64,000 nt of DNA from Bosea vaviloviae (GCF_001741865.1 NZ_CP017147.1:1727001-1791000); one strand, 5' to 3'. Counted from the first letter of the stretch, positions 9,477-17,990 are shown. The notes: a model not told the origin generated them from the sequence alone. Translations and numbers: made by a program.

Positions 9477-9692
9477 GGTCACATCTCGGCCCAGTGGCGA
9501 ATGAGGTTGCGGTGGCTTCCCGTCAGGCGGCCGCTGGCCCGCGCCGCGGTGGTTGCTCGGGTTCGGCGATCTGGCTGGCCAGGGGAGCTGTGGCGGCCTG
9601 TCGCGAACGGGCTTGTCTTTAAGGCGCGATGTTGGCGAGTCAATGGCTCGAATGCAATGCAGCATACGAAATATATATTCAATATCAGTATC

Positions 9693-9707
9693 TTAGAGGG
9701 ATTCTAA
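9693..9707. promoter_or_regulatory. Possible Irr (ICE) box upstream of exbBD
   Basis: TTAGAGGGATTCTAA is a dyad (TTAGA-N5-TCTAA) that differs by one base from the TTAGAA-N3-TTCTAA pattern of the iron-control element bound by Irr in rhizobial relatives. It lies in an AT-rich patch (9664-9710) before exbB, whose product serves iron uptake. Exact matching was by eye from remembered consensus. Confidence 0.4.
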
Positions 9708-9751
9708 GGAAAGGCCGAGTGGGCGGGAAGAGGCGTGCGTCGGCTGCTTTC

Positions 9752-9779
9752 GTTCATCGGCCGTTCATGTCAAGTTCAT
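9752..9779 (+). promoter_or_regulatory. Three GTTCAT repeats at exact 11-base spacing
   Basis: GTTCAT occurs at 9752, 9763 and 9774. A 7-4-7-4-7 layout of this kind is the binding geometry of OmpR/PhoB-family regulators, and each unit shares TCAT with the PHO half-site CTGTCAT. The repeats lie 50-100 bases upstream of the SbmA-like gene and also in the exbB upstream region. Confidence 0.45.
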
Positions 9780-9876
9780 TCGGTCGCGGCTAAGTGTCTG
9801 TTAAGGCTCGCTTGCAGCGGGACGATCCGGTTGCGTGGTCTGGGGGGATTCGTCGCTGTTGCCGAGTTCGGACGAC

Positions 9877-11646
9877 ATGCAGGGCGTGGCCGGGCTGCCG
9901 AGTGACCGGCAGGTCGCCTGGCGTTTCGCCGGGCTGACCGGCGGCTTCTGGCGGGGCGCGAGCGCCCGCCGCGCCTGGTTCTGGTCGCTCCTGCTCGCAA
10001 TTGCGATCATTCTCTCCGTTTTCGCCAATGTCACCGTCAATCGCTGGAACGGCTGGTTCTTCGACGCGCTGGAGAAGAAGGACAGCGAGAGCGCGCTGAT
10101 TGCGATGGCGGTCTTTCCGGTGCTGGTCCTGATCGCGGCCGGGCTCGGCGTCGTCATCCTCGTCGCCCGCGAGACCTTCCAGGTGCACTGGCGGCAATGG
10201 GTCACGGGAAAGCTGGCCGATGGCTGGATCAATGAGCGCCGCTTCTTCCGGCTCGGCCTCTCCGGCTACGAGCCGGCCAATCCCGAATACCGCATCGCCG
10301 ACGATGTCCGCTGGGCGACCGAGCCGGTGGTCGATTTCGCCATCGGCCTGCTCACGGCGATCATCACCATCATCACCTTCATCGAGATCCTCTGGGAAAT
10401 CGGTGGCGCGCTGCAGATCGCGACCGGCAGCGGTCGGGTCACGATCCCCGCCTATATGGTGCTGGCGGCGATCGTCTATGCCGTGCTCGTCTCCCTCCTC
10501 ATCAGCATCGTCGGGCGCCGCCTGCCGCGCCTGATCGCGGCACGCAACGAGGGCGAGGCGCGGCTGCGCTTCTCCTTGATGCGCATTCGCGACCATGGCG
10601 AGACGATCGCGCTCGCCCGTACCGAGCCCAGCGAGCGCCGGGCCGTGGCGCAGACCTATGACGGCCTCGTCAGGCGCTGGCTCGCGATGATCCGCCAACG
10701 CGGCCGCTTGACCTGGATCACCAATGGCAGCGGCGCGCTCGTGCCGGTGGTGCCGCTGCTGCTGGCCGCGCCGAAATACCTCTCCGGCGAGATGTCGCTC
10801 GGCGGCGTCGTGCAGGTCGCGGCTGCCTTCGTGGCGGTGCAGAACGCCTTCAATTGGCTGCTCGACAACTTCATGCGCATCGCCGAGTGGCTTGCGGCCG
10901 CAAGGCGTGTCAACGAACTCGCCGATGCGCTGCAGCGCGTCGATGGCGAGCCTCCGGGCGATCATCTCAGCGTGATGCTGAGCCCTGACGGCCTGCTGCG
11001 GCTGCGTGGAGTCACGCTGATCGACCGCGACGGCCGCACGCTCGCCGCCGATATCGACCTGTCGCTGCCGCCGGGCGCGACGCTGCATCTTTCGGGCGAG
11101 CTCGGCCTCGGCCAAGCCGCCCTGATTCAGGCGATCGCCGGTCTCTGGCCCTGGGGGCGGGGCGAGATCGCGCTGCCGCGGGAGGCGCTGGTGACGGTTG
11201 TGCCACAGAAGCTGCATCTGACCGAAGGCAGCTTGCGGGCCGTACTCGATACCGGGCTGACCCGGCCCTCCGAGCCTCTGCTGGAGGCCCTGCGGCGCTA
11301 TGGCCTGTCGGCCCTCGTGCCGCGGCTCGACGAGATCAGCGACTGGGACAAGGAACTCGCGACCGGGGACCGGCAGCGCCTCGCGCTCGCTCGTGCCGAG
11401 CTGGAGGCGCCCGACATCATCCTGCTCGATGAGGCGACGAGCGCGCTCGAGACCGACATGGCGCTGGAGCTGATCGAGGAGTTGCGCGCGGCACGGCCGG
11501 ACGCGATGATCCTGGCCTTCGGCCAGAGCGCCGGCTTCGCCGAGGCCGCGACGCATCGTCTGGTTCTGAAGCGGGCCGGCGGCGTCGTGCGCATGGCCGG
11601 TGCCGACAAGACACGCGCGGGCGCGCATGCCGAGCTGGCGGAGTAG
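9877..11646 (+). CDS. SbmA/YddA-like ABC membrane protein with degenerate ATPase domain
   Basis: A protein of about 589 residues (603 if translation starts at GTG 9835). The N-terminal half has four to six membrane helices and the SbmA_BacA-like pattern NRWNGWFFDALEKKD, YEPANPEYRIADDVR and NAFNWLLDNFMRIAEW. The C-terminal half is an ABC ATPase domain related to YddA/ExsE exporters. Walker B (IILLDEATSALE) is intact, but the Walker A site reads GELGLGQAA with Gln at residue 413 in place of Lys (codon 11113-11115), the signature is ATGDRQR, and the switch His is Gln (residue 550). It is therefore probably poor at hydrolysing ATP and may work like SbmA, which lacks the domain. Confidence 0.88.
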   Translation: MQGVAGLPSDRQVAWRFAGLTGGFWRGASARRAWFWSLLLAIAIILSVFANVTVNRWNGWFFDALEKKDSESALIAMAVFPVLVLIAAGLGVVILVARETFQVHWRQWVTGKLADGWINERRFFRLGLSGYEPANPEYRIADDVRWATEPVVDFAIGLLTAIITIITFIEILWEIGGALQIATGSGRVTIPAYMVLAAIVYAVLVSLLISIVGRRLPRLIAARNEGEARLRFSLMRIRDHGETIALARTEPSERRAVAQTYDGLVRRWLAMIRQRGRLTWITNGSGALVPVVPLLLAAPKYLSGEMSLGGVVQVAAAFVAVQNAFNWLLDNFMRIAEWLAAARRVNELADALQRVDGEPPGDHLSVMLSPDGLLRLRGVTLIDRDGRTLAADIDLSLPPGATLHLSGELGLGQAALIQAIAGLWPWGRGEIALPREALVTVVPQKLHLTEGSLRAVLDTGLTRPSEPLLEALRRYGLSALVPRLDEISDWDKELATGDRQRLALARAELEAPDIILLDEATSALETDMALELIEELRAARPDAMILAFGQSAGFAEAATHRLVLKRAGGVVRMAGADKTRAGAHAELAE

Positions 11647-11768
11647 GGCGCCATGAAGCGCCGTTCAGCAAGGGTTCAGCGGGGGCGCGGGCTCCTGTGC
11701 CTGCGACCCCATCCTTCCCCAAAGCCGCCGGTGGGAGCGCCGGCGCTCATGCCAAGGAGCCGACATCG

Positions 11769-12344
11769 ATGACAGCCGCAACGATGAACATCTGGGACGT
11801 CTATTGGGGCCTGCGCGTCGACCAATGCCCCTGTGACGTGCATTTCGTCGAATGGCTCGAGGAGGAGGGGCTCACCGACAAGCGTATCTACCATTTCGGC
11901 ACGGGCGGGCATCATTATGTCGGCATCCGCTGCGCCGAGCCGGAATTGAACAACACCGTGCTCGGCATCACCGCCTCGCCCAAGGAATATGACGCCTTCG
12001 TCAAGCTGGCGACGGCAAGCCCGAGCATCACCAAGACCTATTCAGCCTATTTCGGCGACATCTATACCAGCAACGCTCGGCTGCTGCCGCGCTTCGATAT
12101 CGTGACGCTGTTCCATGCCTGCGAGTTCAGGAGCGAGGCCAATGACGCCTATGGCGCGCTGACCGACCGCGAGGTGATCGACCTCTTCACGGCCCAGACC
12201 GATATCGGCGGCTATCTCCTGTTCTACACCGGCTCCTTCGCCTATGCCACGGCCGAGCCGATCATCGCCGACTGGGCCAGGACGGCGCAGGTCGACGAGG
12301 TTGCCAGCTTCAAGACGCTGCGGGTGTTCCGGAAGACCGGCTGA
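11769..12344 (+). CDS. Conserved-looking protein of unknown function (191 aa)
   Basis: I do not recognise this protein with confidence. From ATG 11769 (AAGGAG ribosome site) it runs 191 residues with no signal peptide or membrane segment. It has an acidic N-terminus (CPCDVHFVEWLEEEGL), a glycine turn IYHFGTGGHHYVGIR, an FDIVTLFHACEF strand-turn and YLLFYTGSFAY near the end. The order beta-Gly-loop, then FDIVTLFH, recalls a reduced SAM-dependent methyltransferase fold, but the motifs are weak. It may share a transcript with the SbmA-like gene 122 bases upstream. Confidence 0.7.
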   Translation: MTAATMNIWDVYWGLRVDQCPCDVHFVEWLEEEGLTDKRIYHFGTGGHHYVGIRCAEPELNNTVLGITASPKEYDAFVKLATASPSITKTYSAYFGDIYTSNARLLPRFDIVTLFHACEFRSEANDAYGALTDREVIDLFTAQTDIGGYLLFYTGSFAYATAEPIIADWARTAQVDEVASFKTLRVFRKTG

Positions 12345-12428
12345 GGATGTTGGAGGCGGCTCCCGACGGCGTGTTTCAATTGTGAATCCGCGCGCTTCAA
12401 CCATGAACTGTTTATGCTCGGAACCACG

Positions 12429-12535
12429 CCGTCATCCTGGGCACCCGAAGGGTGACCGGGATCCATCGGAGGGCTCCGGAGCTCTACGATGGATCCCGGA
12501 GCTGCGCGGCTTCGCCGCTTGTCCAGGATGACGGC
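12429..12535. repeat. Palindromic intergenic repeat (family A)
   Basis: An imperfect inverted repeat with ends CGTCATCCTGG (12429-12440) and CCAGGATGACGG (12523-12534) and inner GATCCATCG/CGATGGATC arms. A copy with the same ends and inner segment is at 24993-25114. Confidence 0.75.
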
Positions 12536-12650
12536 GCGGTTCTGAGCGCAAACAACACGCTCCCAACAACACGCCCGAAGTGGCGAGGATTGCTTGCCGT
12601 CGCGCACGGCGTTAGGTTTATCCGGCAACTCGTCGAGAAAGGAGGGCCGC

Positions 12651-12722
12651 GTGATCACGTTTGTTCGTCACTATCATACGCGTGGCCCGGTCAACGCCCT
12701 GCAAAGCTGTTTGCAGGGCTGA
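12651..12722 (+). CDS. Possible leader-peptide ORF upstream of the ABC-F gene (23 aa)
   Basis: A GTG at 12651 preceded by AAAGGAGGG (12638-12646) at good spacing opens a 23-codon ORF ending in TGA at 12720. Its last codons fall inside a perfect 9-bp hairpin (12697-12718). It lies 197 bases before an ABC-F gene. ABC-F protection genes in other bacteria are often controlled by ribosome stalling on such short ORFs. Translation is inferred from the strong ribosome site only. Confidence 0.45.
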   Translation: MITFVRHYHTRGPVNALQSCLQG

Positions 12723-12910
12723 CCAGAGACGATTGCTTCACGGTTCTCTTCCCGGTCTGCCCTTCGTGGTAGCGCAGCGCTGAGCCTTCAACGGCTCGCG
12801 GCTCGCGTCCCTTCACAACACCGAGCTTGGGAAGCTGCGGCCCCCAGCCCCGCATCGCGCGGCAGCAAGACTGCCTGCGGCGAGCGCCGGCCATGGCTCG
12901 GGCAGACCGG
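12697..12910 (+). promoter_or_regulatory. Candidate attenuator leader of the ABC-F gene
   Basis: There is a perfect hairpin CCCTGCAAA-GCTG-TTTGCAGGG at 12697-12718. Further on, CCGGTCTGCCC (12752-12762) is fully complementary to GGGCAGACCGG (12900-12910), which covers the ribosome-binding region of ATG 12920. Pairing would hide the start site, so translation of the short upstream ORF could control access. Confidence 0.4.
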
Positions 12911-12919
12911 ACAACGACA

Positions 12920-14461
12920 ATGGCATTGATCAATCTGAGGAATCTCGGCGTCACCTTGGGCACGCCGCTCTTTTCGAATCTGGACCTGACGATCGGGGCG
13001 AATGACCGCCTCGGCCTCGTCGCCGCCAATGGCCGGGGCAAGTCGACCCTGCTGCATTGTCTCACCGGTGGCCTCGAGCCCAGCGCGGGCGAGATCACGC
13101 GCTCGCGCGGCTTGCGCGTCGGGCATGTCGAGCAGGATATCCCGGCCCGGTTCGCGGACACGGCCTTCCATGACCTCGTCCGCCAGGCCTTGCCGGCGGA
13201 GCAGGCCGACAGCGAAGGCTGGCGCGTCGATGTGGTGCTCGACTCGCTCGAGGTTCCCGAGCCGCTGCGCCAGCGCCCGCTCTCGCGCCTGAGCGGAGGC
13301 TGGCAGAGGCTGGCGATGCTGGCGCGCATCTGGGTGACCGAGCCCGATCTGCTGCTGCTGGACGAGCCGACCAACCATCTCGATCTCGCCCGGATCAATC
13401 AGCTGGAAGACTGGCTCAACGCCTTGCCGCGCGAGGTGCCCGTCGTCATATCGAGCCATGACCGCGCCTTCTTGGACGCGACGACCAACCGGACGCTGTT
13501 CCTGCGCCCGGAGCGCTCCCAGCTCTTCGCCTTGCCCTATACGAGGGCGCGGCTCGCGCTCGACGAGGTCGATGCCTCGCAGGAGCGCCGGTTCCAGCGC
13601 GACCTGAAGACCGCCCAGCAATTGCGCCGGCAGGCCGCGAAGCTCAGGAATATTGGGATCAATTCCGGCAGCGACCTCCTGGTGGTCAAGACCAAGCAGC
13701 TCAAGGAAAGAGCCGAGCGCCTGGAGGATGCGGCCTTGCCCGCGCATCGCGAGCGCTCGGCCGGGGCGATCAGGCTCGCTAATCGCGGCACCCATGCCAA
13801 GGTCCTGGTCACGCTCGACGATGCGACCATCGCGGCGCCTGACGGGACGCTGCTGTTCAAGACGGGCAAGCGCTGGATCAACCAGGGCGATCGCATCATC
13901 CTGCTCGGAGCCAACGGGACCGGCAAGTCGCGCCTCGTCAGCCTGATCAGGCGCGCGATCGTGGAGCCTCAGGGAGCGTCGGAGGCGATCAGGGCGACGC
14001 CGTCCCTGAAGCTCGGCTATAGCGACCAGAACCTGTCCGAGCTTGCGCCTGACGATACGCCCGGGGCGGCGATCGGCCGGCGCTTCGATGTCGGCGATCA
14101 GCGCGCCCGCTCGCTGCTGGCCGGCGCGGGCTTGACCATCGAGATGCAGGACGGCGCCATAGGCCGCCTTTCCGGCGGGCAGAAGGCGCGGTTGATGATG
14201 CTGATCTTGCGCCTGGCCAATCCCAATTTCTACCTGCTGGACGAACCGACCAACCATCTCGACATCGAGGGGCAGGAGGCGCTGGAGGCCGAGTTGATGG
14301 GCCAATTGATGGGCCCTGAGGCGAGCGGCCTGCTGGTCTCGCATGACCGCAGCTTCGCCCGGACGGTCGGCAATCGCTTCTGGCTGATCGAGAACCGGCG
14401 CCTGGTCGAGGTCGAGGGGCCCGATCGGCTCTTCGCGTCCGTCGCCAGGCGGGATAGCTGA
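12920..14461 (+). CDS. ABC-F family ATP-binding protein
   Basis: A 513-residue soluble protein with two ABC ATPase domains and no membrane part, as in the ABC-F translation factors and ribosome-protection proteins. Domain 1 has Walker A ANGRGKS near residue 36, signature LSGGWQRL near 126 and LLLLDEPTNHLD near 147. Domain 2 has GANGTGKS near 330, LSGGQKARL near 418 and FYLLDEPTNHLD near 437. The linker between the domains is basic and helical, as expected. ATG 12920 (MALINLRNLGVTLG) fits the family start, and ATG 12893 is an alternative. Whether it is a housekeeping or a resistance type cannot be told here. Confidence 0.92.
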   Translation: MALINLRNLGVTLGTPLFSNLDLTIGANDRLGLVAANGRGKSTLLHCLTGGLEPSAGEITRSRGLRVGHVEQDIPARFADTAFHDLVRQALPAEQADSEGWRVDVVLDSLEVPEPLRQRPLSRLSGGWQRLAMLARIWVTEPDLLLLDEPTNHLDLARINQLEDWLNALPREVPVVISSHDRAFLDATTNRTLFLRPERSQLFALPYTRARLALDEVDASQERRFQRDLKTAQQLRRQAAKLRNIGINSGSDLLVVKTKQLKERAERLEDAALPAHRERSAGAIRLANRGTHAKVLVTLDDATIAAPDGTLLFKTGKRWINQGDRIILLGANGTGKSRLVSLIRRAIVEPQGASEAIRATPSLKLGYSDQNLSELAPDDTPGAAIGRRFDVGDQRARSLLAGAGLTIEMQDGAIGRLSGGQKARLMMLILRLANPNFYLLDEPTNHLDIEGQEALEAELMGQLMGPEASGLLVSHDRSFARTVGNRFWLIENRRLVEVEGPDRLFASVARRDS

Positions 14462-14730
14462 CGTATTGCGCCAGGATCCTCGCCGGAAAGATCCTGGCGC
14501 CATGAGGCGGCCGCAAAGGCCGCCTCATGGCAATGCGCGCGCGTCCGGAAAAACCGCCGGGCGCGACCTGCGCCAGCCTCATGGCGCGCATTCGCCGCGC
14601 CGTTCCGGCTTGTGCATCCCGGTCGAGGCGTTATCTGTCGGGCAAGGTCGCGTCCTGCGGCCTGTCGCCCCGCCCCGGGGATCTGGCGCAGCAGCGTGCG
14701 GTCCCGATCAGCCTTCGAGCGAGTTCGCAT

Positions 14731-15705
14731 ATGTCCTTCGGCCCGCATGAGCCAGGTATGCCCTTGCGCAGGCGCAGCCGCTGGTGGTGGCTCGGCCCGC
14801 TGGCGAGCGCGACGATCTTTATCGCCTCGCTGGTCGTGCTCTGGTTCATCATCCGGGAGATCGAGCCCGGCGCGCTCGCCGGGGCTTTCGCCAATGCCAG
14901 CCAGCGCCAGCTCGGCCTCGCGCTCGGCTTCACCGCGCTGAGCTATCTCCTGCTCACCGGCTACGACGCGCTGGCGCTGAAGCGGCTCGGGCTCTCCATC
15001 CCTTACCGCACCACGGCGCTCGCCTCCTTCACCAGCTATTCCGTGTCCTTCACGTTGGGTTTCCCGATCGTGACCGGCGGCACGGTGCGTTACTGGATCT
15101 ATTCGCCCAAGGGCGTGCGCGCCTCCGAGGTCGCGAGCCTGACCGTGATCGCGGGCCTGACCTTCTGGCTCGGCCTCGGCGCGATCCTGTGCGCCTGCCT
15201 GTTCTACGATTCCGAGGGCGTTGCGCGGCTGGCGCGCACCTCGCCGCTGGTGGTGCAGGGCGTCGGCGCGGCGGTGGCGCTCGGCACGCTGGGCTACCTC
15301 GCCTGGATCGCGAGCGGCGAGCGCACCATCCGCGTCAGCGGCTGGAACCTGCCGCTGCCGGGCTTGGGGATCACGCTCGGTCAGATGTGCCTCGGCGCCT
15401 GCGAGGTCTGTGCGGCCGCGGCCGTGCTCTTCGTCCTGCTGCCGGGTGGGCACAATATCGACTATCCGAGCTTCCTCGCGGTCTATGTCTTCGCCTGCCT
15501 GATCGGCATCGCCAGCCACGCACCGGGAGGGCTCGGCGTCTTCGAGGCGACGATGCTGGTCGCGCTGAGCCGCCTGCCTTACGAGGGTGTGCTTGGCGCG
15601 CTGCTGCTCTTCCGCATCGCCTATTACCTTTTGCCCTTCATCCTGGCGCTCGTTCTGCTGGCGCTGAACGAGATGATCCGGCGGATCAGGCGGCGGGAGC
15701 GCTGA
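14731..15705 (+). CDS. Lysylphosphatidylglycerol synthase-type membrane protein (UPF0104)
   Basis: A 324-residue integral membrane protein with about eight helices. It shows family signatures of the flippase domain of MprF and the UPF0104 group: GYDALALKRLGLSIPYR near residue 80, FTLGFPIVTGGTVRYWIY near 108, and HAPGGLGVFEATML near 268. Such proteins lack the aminoacyl-transferase domain and are thought to move or bind lipids. ATG 14731 was chosen because the long frame upstream is Arg-rich and unlike the family. ATG 14758 is also possible. Confidence 0.88.
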   Translation: MSFGPHEPGMPLRRRSRWWWLGPLASATIFIASLVVLWFIIREIEPGALAGAFANASQRQLGLALGFTALSYLLLTGYDALALKRLGLSIPYRTTALASFTSYSVSFTLGFPIVTGGTVRYWIYSPKGVRASEVASLTVIAGLTFWLGLGAILCACLFYDSEGVARLARTSPLVVQGVGAAVALGTLGYLAWIASGERTIRVSGWNLPLPGLGITLGQMCLGACEVCAAAAVLFVLLPGGHNIDYPSFLAVYVFACLIGIASHAPGGLGVFEATMLVALSRLPYEGVLGALLLFRIAYYLLPFILALVLLALNEMIRRIRRRER

Positions 15706-15731
15706 ATCTCTCCAACGTCCCTGGATGCCGC

Positions 15732-16727
15732 TTATTCCTCTCCACCATTGTCGAGATAGCGCGCTGCGGTCAGCGTGATCTTGTGGTCGAGTTCGCCGAT
15801 CGCCGCCTCGTCCTTGTCCTTGTAGGGGACCGCTTGGAGCACGAGGCGGATGGCGTTGAGCCGGGTGCGGAACTTGTCGTTGCCGCGCAGCACGCTCCAG
15901 GGCGCCGATGACGTCGAGCTGCGCTCCAGGATTTCGTCGAAGGCCTCGGAATAGGCGTCGAAGCGCGGAATCGCCTCGAAATCGATTGGCGACAGCTTCC
16001 AGCGCTTGAGCGGGTCGTGCCAGCGCGCATGCAGCCGCGTCATCTGCATCTCGCGGCCGATGGTCAGGAAGAGCTTGATCATGCGGATGCCGTCGCGCGC
16101 CAGCATGCCCTCGAAGACGGGGGCCTCGCGCAGGAAGGCGTCGGTCTGGTCGGGCGTGCAGAAGCTCATCACGCGCTCGACGCCGGCGCGATTGTACCAG
16201 GAGCGGTCGAAGAACACGATCTCGCCCGCCGCCGGCATTTCCGCGGCATAGCGCTGGAAATACCATTGCCCCTTCTCGGTGTCGGAGGGCTTCGACAGCG
16301 CCACCACGCGCGCCTGGCGCGGATTGAGATGCTGGGTGAAGCGGGTGATCGCGCCGCCCTTGCCGGCGCCGTCGCGGCCTTCGAGCACGATGACTATGCG
16401 TTCGCCGGTCTCGCGCACCCAGGCGAGGAGCTTCTGCAATTCGATCTGCAGCGGCTCCATCCCCTTGTCGTAATGCTTGCGCTTCATGCGCTTGTCATGG
16501 GGGTAGCCGCCGCTGCGGAAGGCGGCGTCGACGATGCGCTGGGGCAAGGTCTCCGCTTCGATGTCGAAGGCGTCGGATTCGGCCTTCTTCCGCTTCGTGG
16601 GCGCCGGCGGCTTTGTCTTGGCTGGGTCCGTTTTAGCAAGGCTTTTGGCGAGGCTCTTGGCGATGACGCGCTTGGGCACCTTCGTGCCGGCGGTCTTCGC
16701 TTTCGTCATGGACACGCGCTTGGCCAT
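15732..16727 (-). CDS. ppk2: Polyphosphate kinase 2
   Basis: A 331-residue PPK2-family enzyme that transfers phosphate between polyphosphate and nucleotides. After a Lys/Ala-rich, low-complexity N-terminal tail (residues 1-50) comes the P-loop EGRDGAGKGGAI near 117, the lid segment QWYFQRYAAEMP and Walker B FFDRSWYNRAGVE near 177, all standard for class I PPK2. ATG 16727 has an AGGAGA site. The reading frame open far upstream is only antisense to phoR. Its position next to the Pho/Pst cluster suits a role in phosphate storage. Confidence 0.94.
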   Translation of the reverse strand: MAKRVSMTKAKTAGTKVPKRVIAKSLAKSLAKTDPAKTKPPAPTKRKKAESDAFDIEAETLPQRIVDAAFRSGGYPHDKRMKRKHYDKGMEPLQIELQKLLAWVRETGERIVIVLEGRDGAGKGGAITRFTQHLNPRQARVVALSKPSDTEKGQWYFQRYAAEMPAAGEIVFFDRSWYNRAGVERVMSFCTPDQTDAFLREAPVFEGMLARDGIRMIKLFLTIGREMQMTRLHARWHDPLKRWKLSPIDFEAIPRFDAYSEAFDEILERSSTSSAPWSVLRGNDKFRTRLNAIRLVLQAVPYKDKDEAAIGELDHKITLTAARYLDNGGEE

Positions 16728-16883
16728 CTGTTTTCTCCTGGTCCTTGGCTGGCAAGCTAACCCGTGTGCGCGGTCAGGGGAATTGACGTGCGCCGGCGAT
16801 CCGATCAGGAAGGCATCCTCTCGCGTCGTCCGGCTCTCGCGCCTGCCTCGGTGGCGAGAGGACAGCGCAAGGTGCCGCGTCCG

Positions 16884-17945
16884 ATGTTCGAGACTGTCGA
16901 CCCCAATGCCCCCGCCACGCTCGCCCTGATCGGGGCGCTCGGCTCGGCCGTCGTCCTGCTCGACGCGCAAGGCGTCGTCCAGGCGCTGAGCCCGGCGATG
17001 AATGCGCTGATCCCGGCGCTCGACCAGGGCCGGCAATTGACGCTCGTCATGCGCGATCCCGATCTGATCGGGGCGATGGAGCAGGTCTCGAGCCAGGGCG
17101 GGCGCCGCGTCATCGAACTGGTCGAGCGCGTGCCGGTCGAACGCACCTTTCGGATCCATATCGCGGCGTTGCGGACCGCGGGCGGGCGTCGCTCCTTGCT
17201 GCTGACCTTCGAGGATCTCAGCGAGCAGCGCGTCACCGAGCGCATGCGGGTCGATTTCGTCGCCAATGCCAGCCATGAACTGCGCACGCCTTTGGCCTCG
17301 CTGCTCGGCTTCGTCGAGACGCTGCAGGGCCCCGCTCGCAACGATGCCGGCGCGCGCGACCGCTTCCTGACGATCATGCGCGAGCAGGGCTTGCGCATGG
17401 CGCGCCTCGTCGACGATCTGCTCTCGCTCTCGCGCATCGAGCTGCGCGCCCATCTGGCGCCTGAAACCCCGGTCGATCTCGCCGGCATCTCGCGCGAGAT
17501 CGTCGATTCGCTGACGCTGATGGCGCGCGAGCGTAATGTGAATCTGCGCCTGTCGCTGCCCGAGCAGCCGGTGAAGGTCGCCGGCGACCGCGACGAATTG
17601 CTGCGATTGATGGAGAATCTGGTCGAGAACGCCATTAAATATGGCCGTAGGGACGGCGAGGTCGCGATCGATGTCATCGATGGCGCGACCGAGGCCAGCG
17701 TCAGCGTGCGCGATGACGGGCCCGGCATCGCGCCCGAACACCTGCCGCGCCTGACCGAGCGCTTCTACCGGGTCGACACCGCCGCCAGCCGCGAAGCGGG
17801 CGGAACCGGCCTTGGCCTGGCCATCGTCAAGCACATCGTGCTGCGCCATCGCGGGCGCCTCACCATCGAGAGCCTGCTGGGGCAGGGCGCGACTTTCAAG
17901 GCGATCTTTCCGCGCCTCGGACCGGCGCCTCGGAGCCCGTCCTGA
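16884..17945 (+). CDS. phoR: Phosphate-regulon sensor histidine kinase (PhoR-like, no membrane segment)
   Basis: A 353-residue kinase with a PAS-like domain (residues 15-105), the H-box FVANASHELRTPLASLLGFVETL (His near 132) and an HATPase domain with NLVENAIKYGR, DDGPGIAPEHL and GGTGLGLAIVKHI. These are close to PhoR. The usual N-terminal membrane helices are absent, even when the frame is extended to its first start at 16764, so the protein looks soluble. It opens the phoR-pstSCAB-phoU-phoB block and should phosphorylate PhoB. Sensing may go through the PstB/PhoU complex. Confidence 0.88.
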   Translation: MFETVDPNAPATLALIGALGSAVVLLDAQGVVQALSPAMNALIPALDQGRQLTLVMRDPDLIGAMEQVSSQGGRRVIELVERVPVERTFRIHIAALRTAGGRRSLLLTFEDLSEQRVTERMRVDFVANASHELRTPLASLLGFVETLQGPARNDAGARDRFLTIMREQGLRMARLVDDLLSLSRIELRAHLAPETPVDLAGISREIVDSLTLMARERNVNLRLSLPEQPVKVAGDRDELLRLMENLVENAIKYGRRDGEVAIDVIDGATEASVSVRDDGPGIAPEHLPRLTERFYRVDTAASREAGGTGLGLAIVKHIVLRHRGRLTIESLLGQGATFKAIFPRLGPAPRSPS

Positions 17946-17972
17946 ATCGTTTGTGACAGCTTTGATGACAGG

Positions 17973-17990
17973 ATGTCATCCGTCTGTCAC
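17973..17990 (+). promoter_or_regulatory. PHO box upstream of pstS
   Basis: ATGTCATCCGTCTGTCAC fits the PhoB site (two CTGTCAT-type heptamers four bases apart) with 12 of 14 heptamer positions matched. It ends 54 bases before the pstS ATG, where a PhoB-activated promoter would need it. Opposite-strand copies of TGACAG at 17953 and 17965 add to the cluster. Confidence 0.75.

Noticed and set aside
9790..11628. 612-codon open frame antisense to the SbmA-like gene
   Set aside because: Shadow of the real gene, rich in Arg, Asp and His without recognisable motifs.
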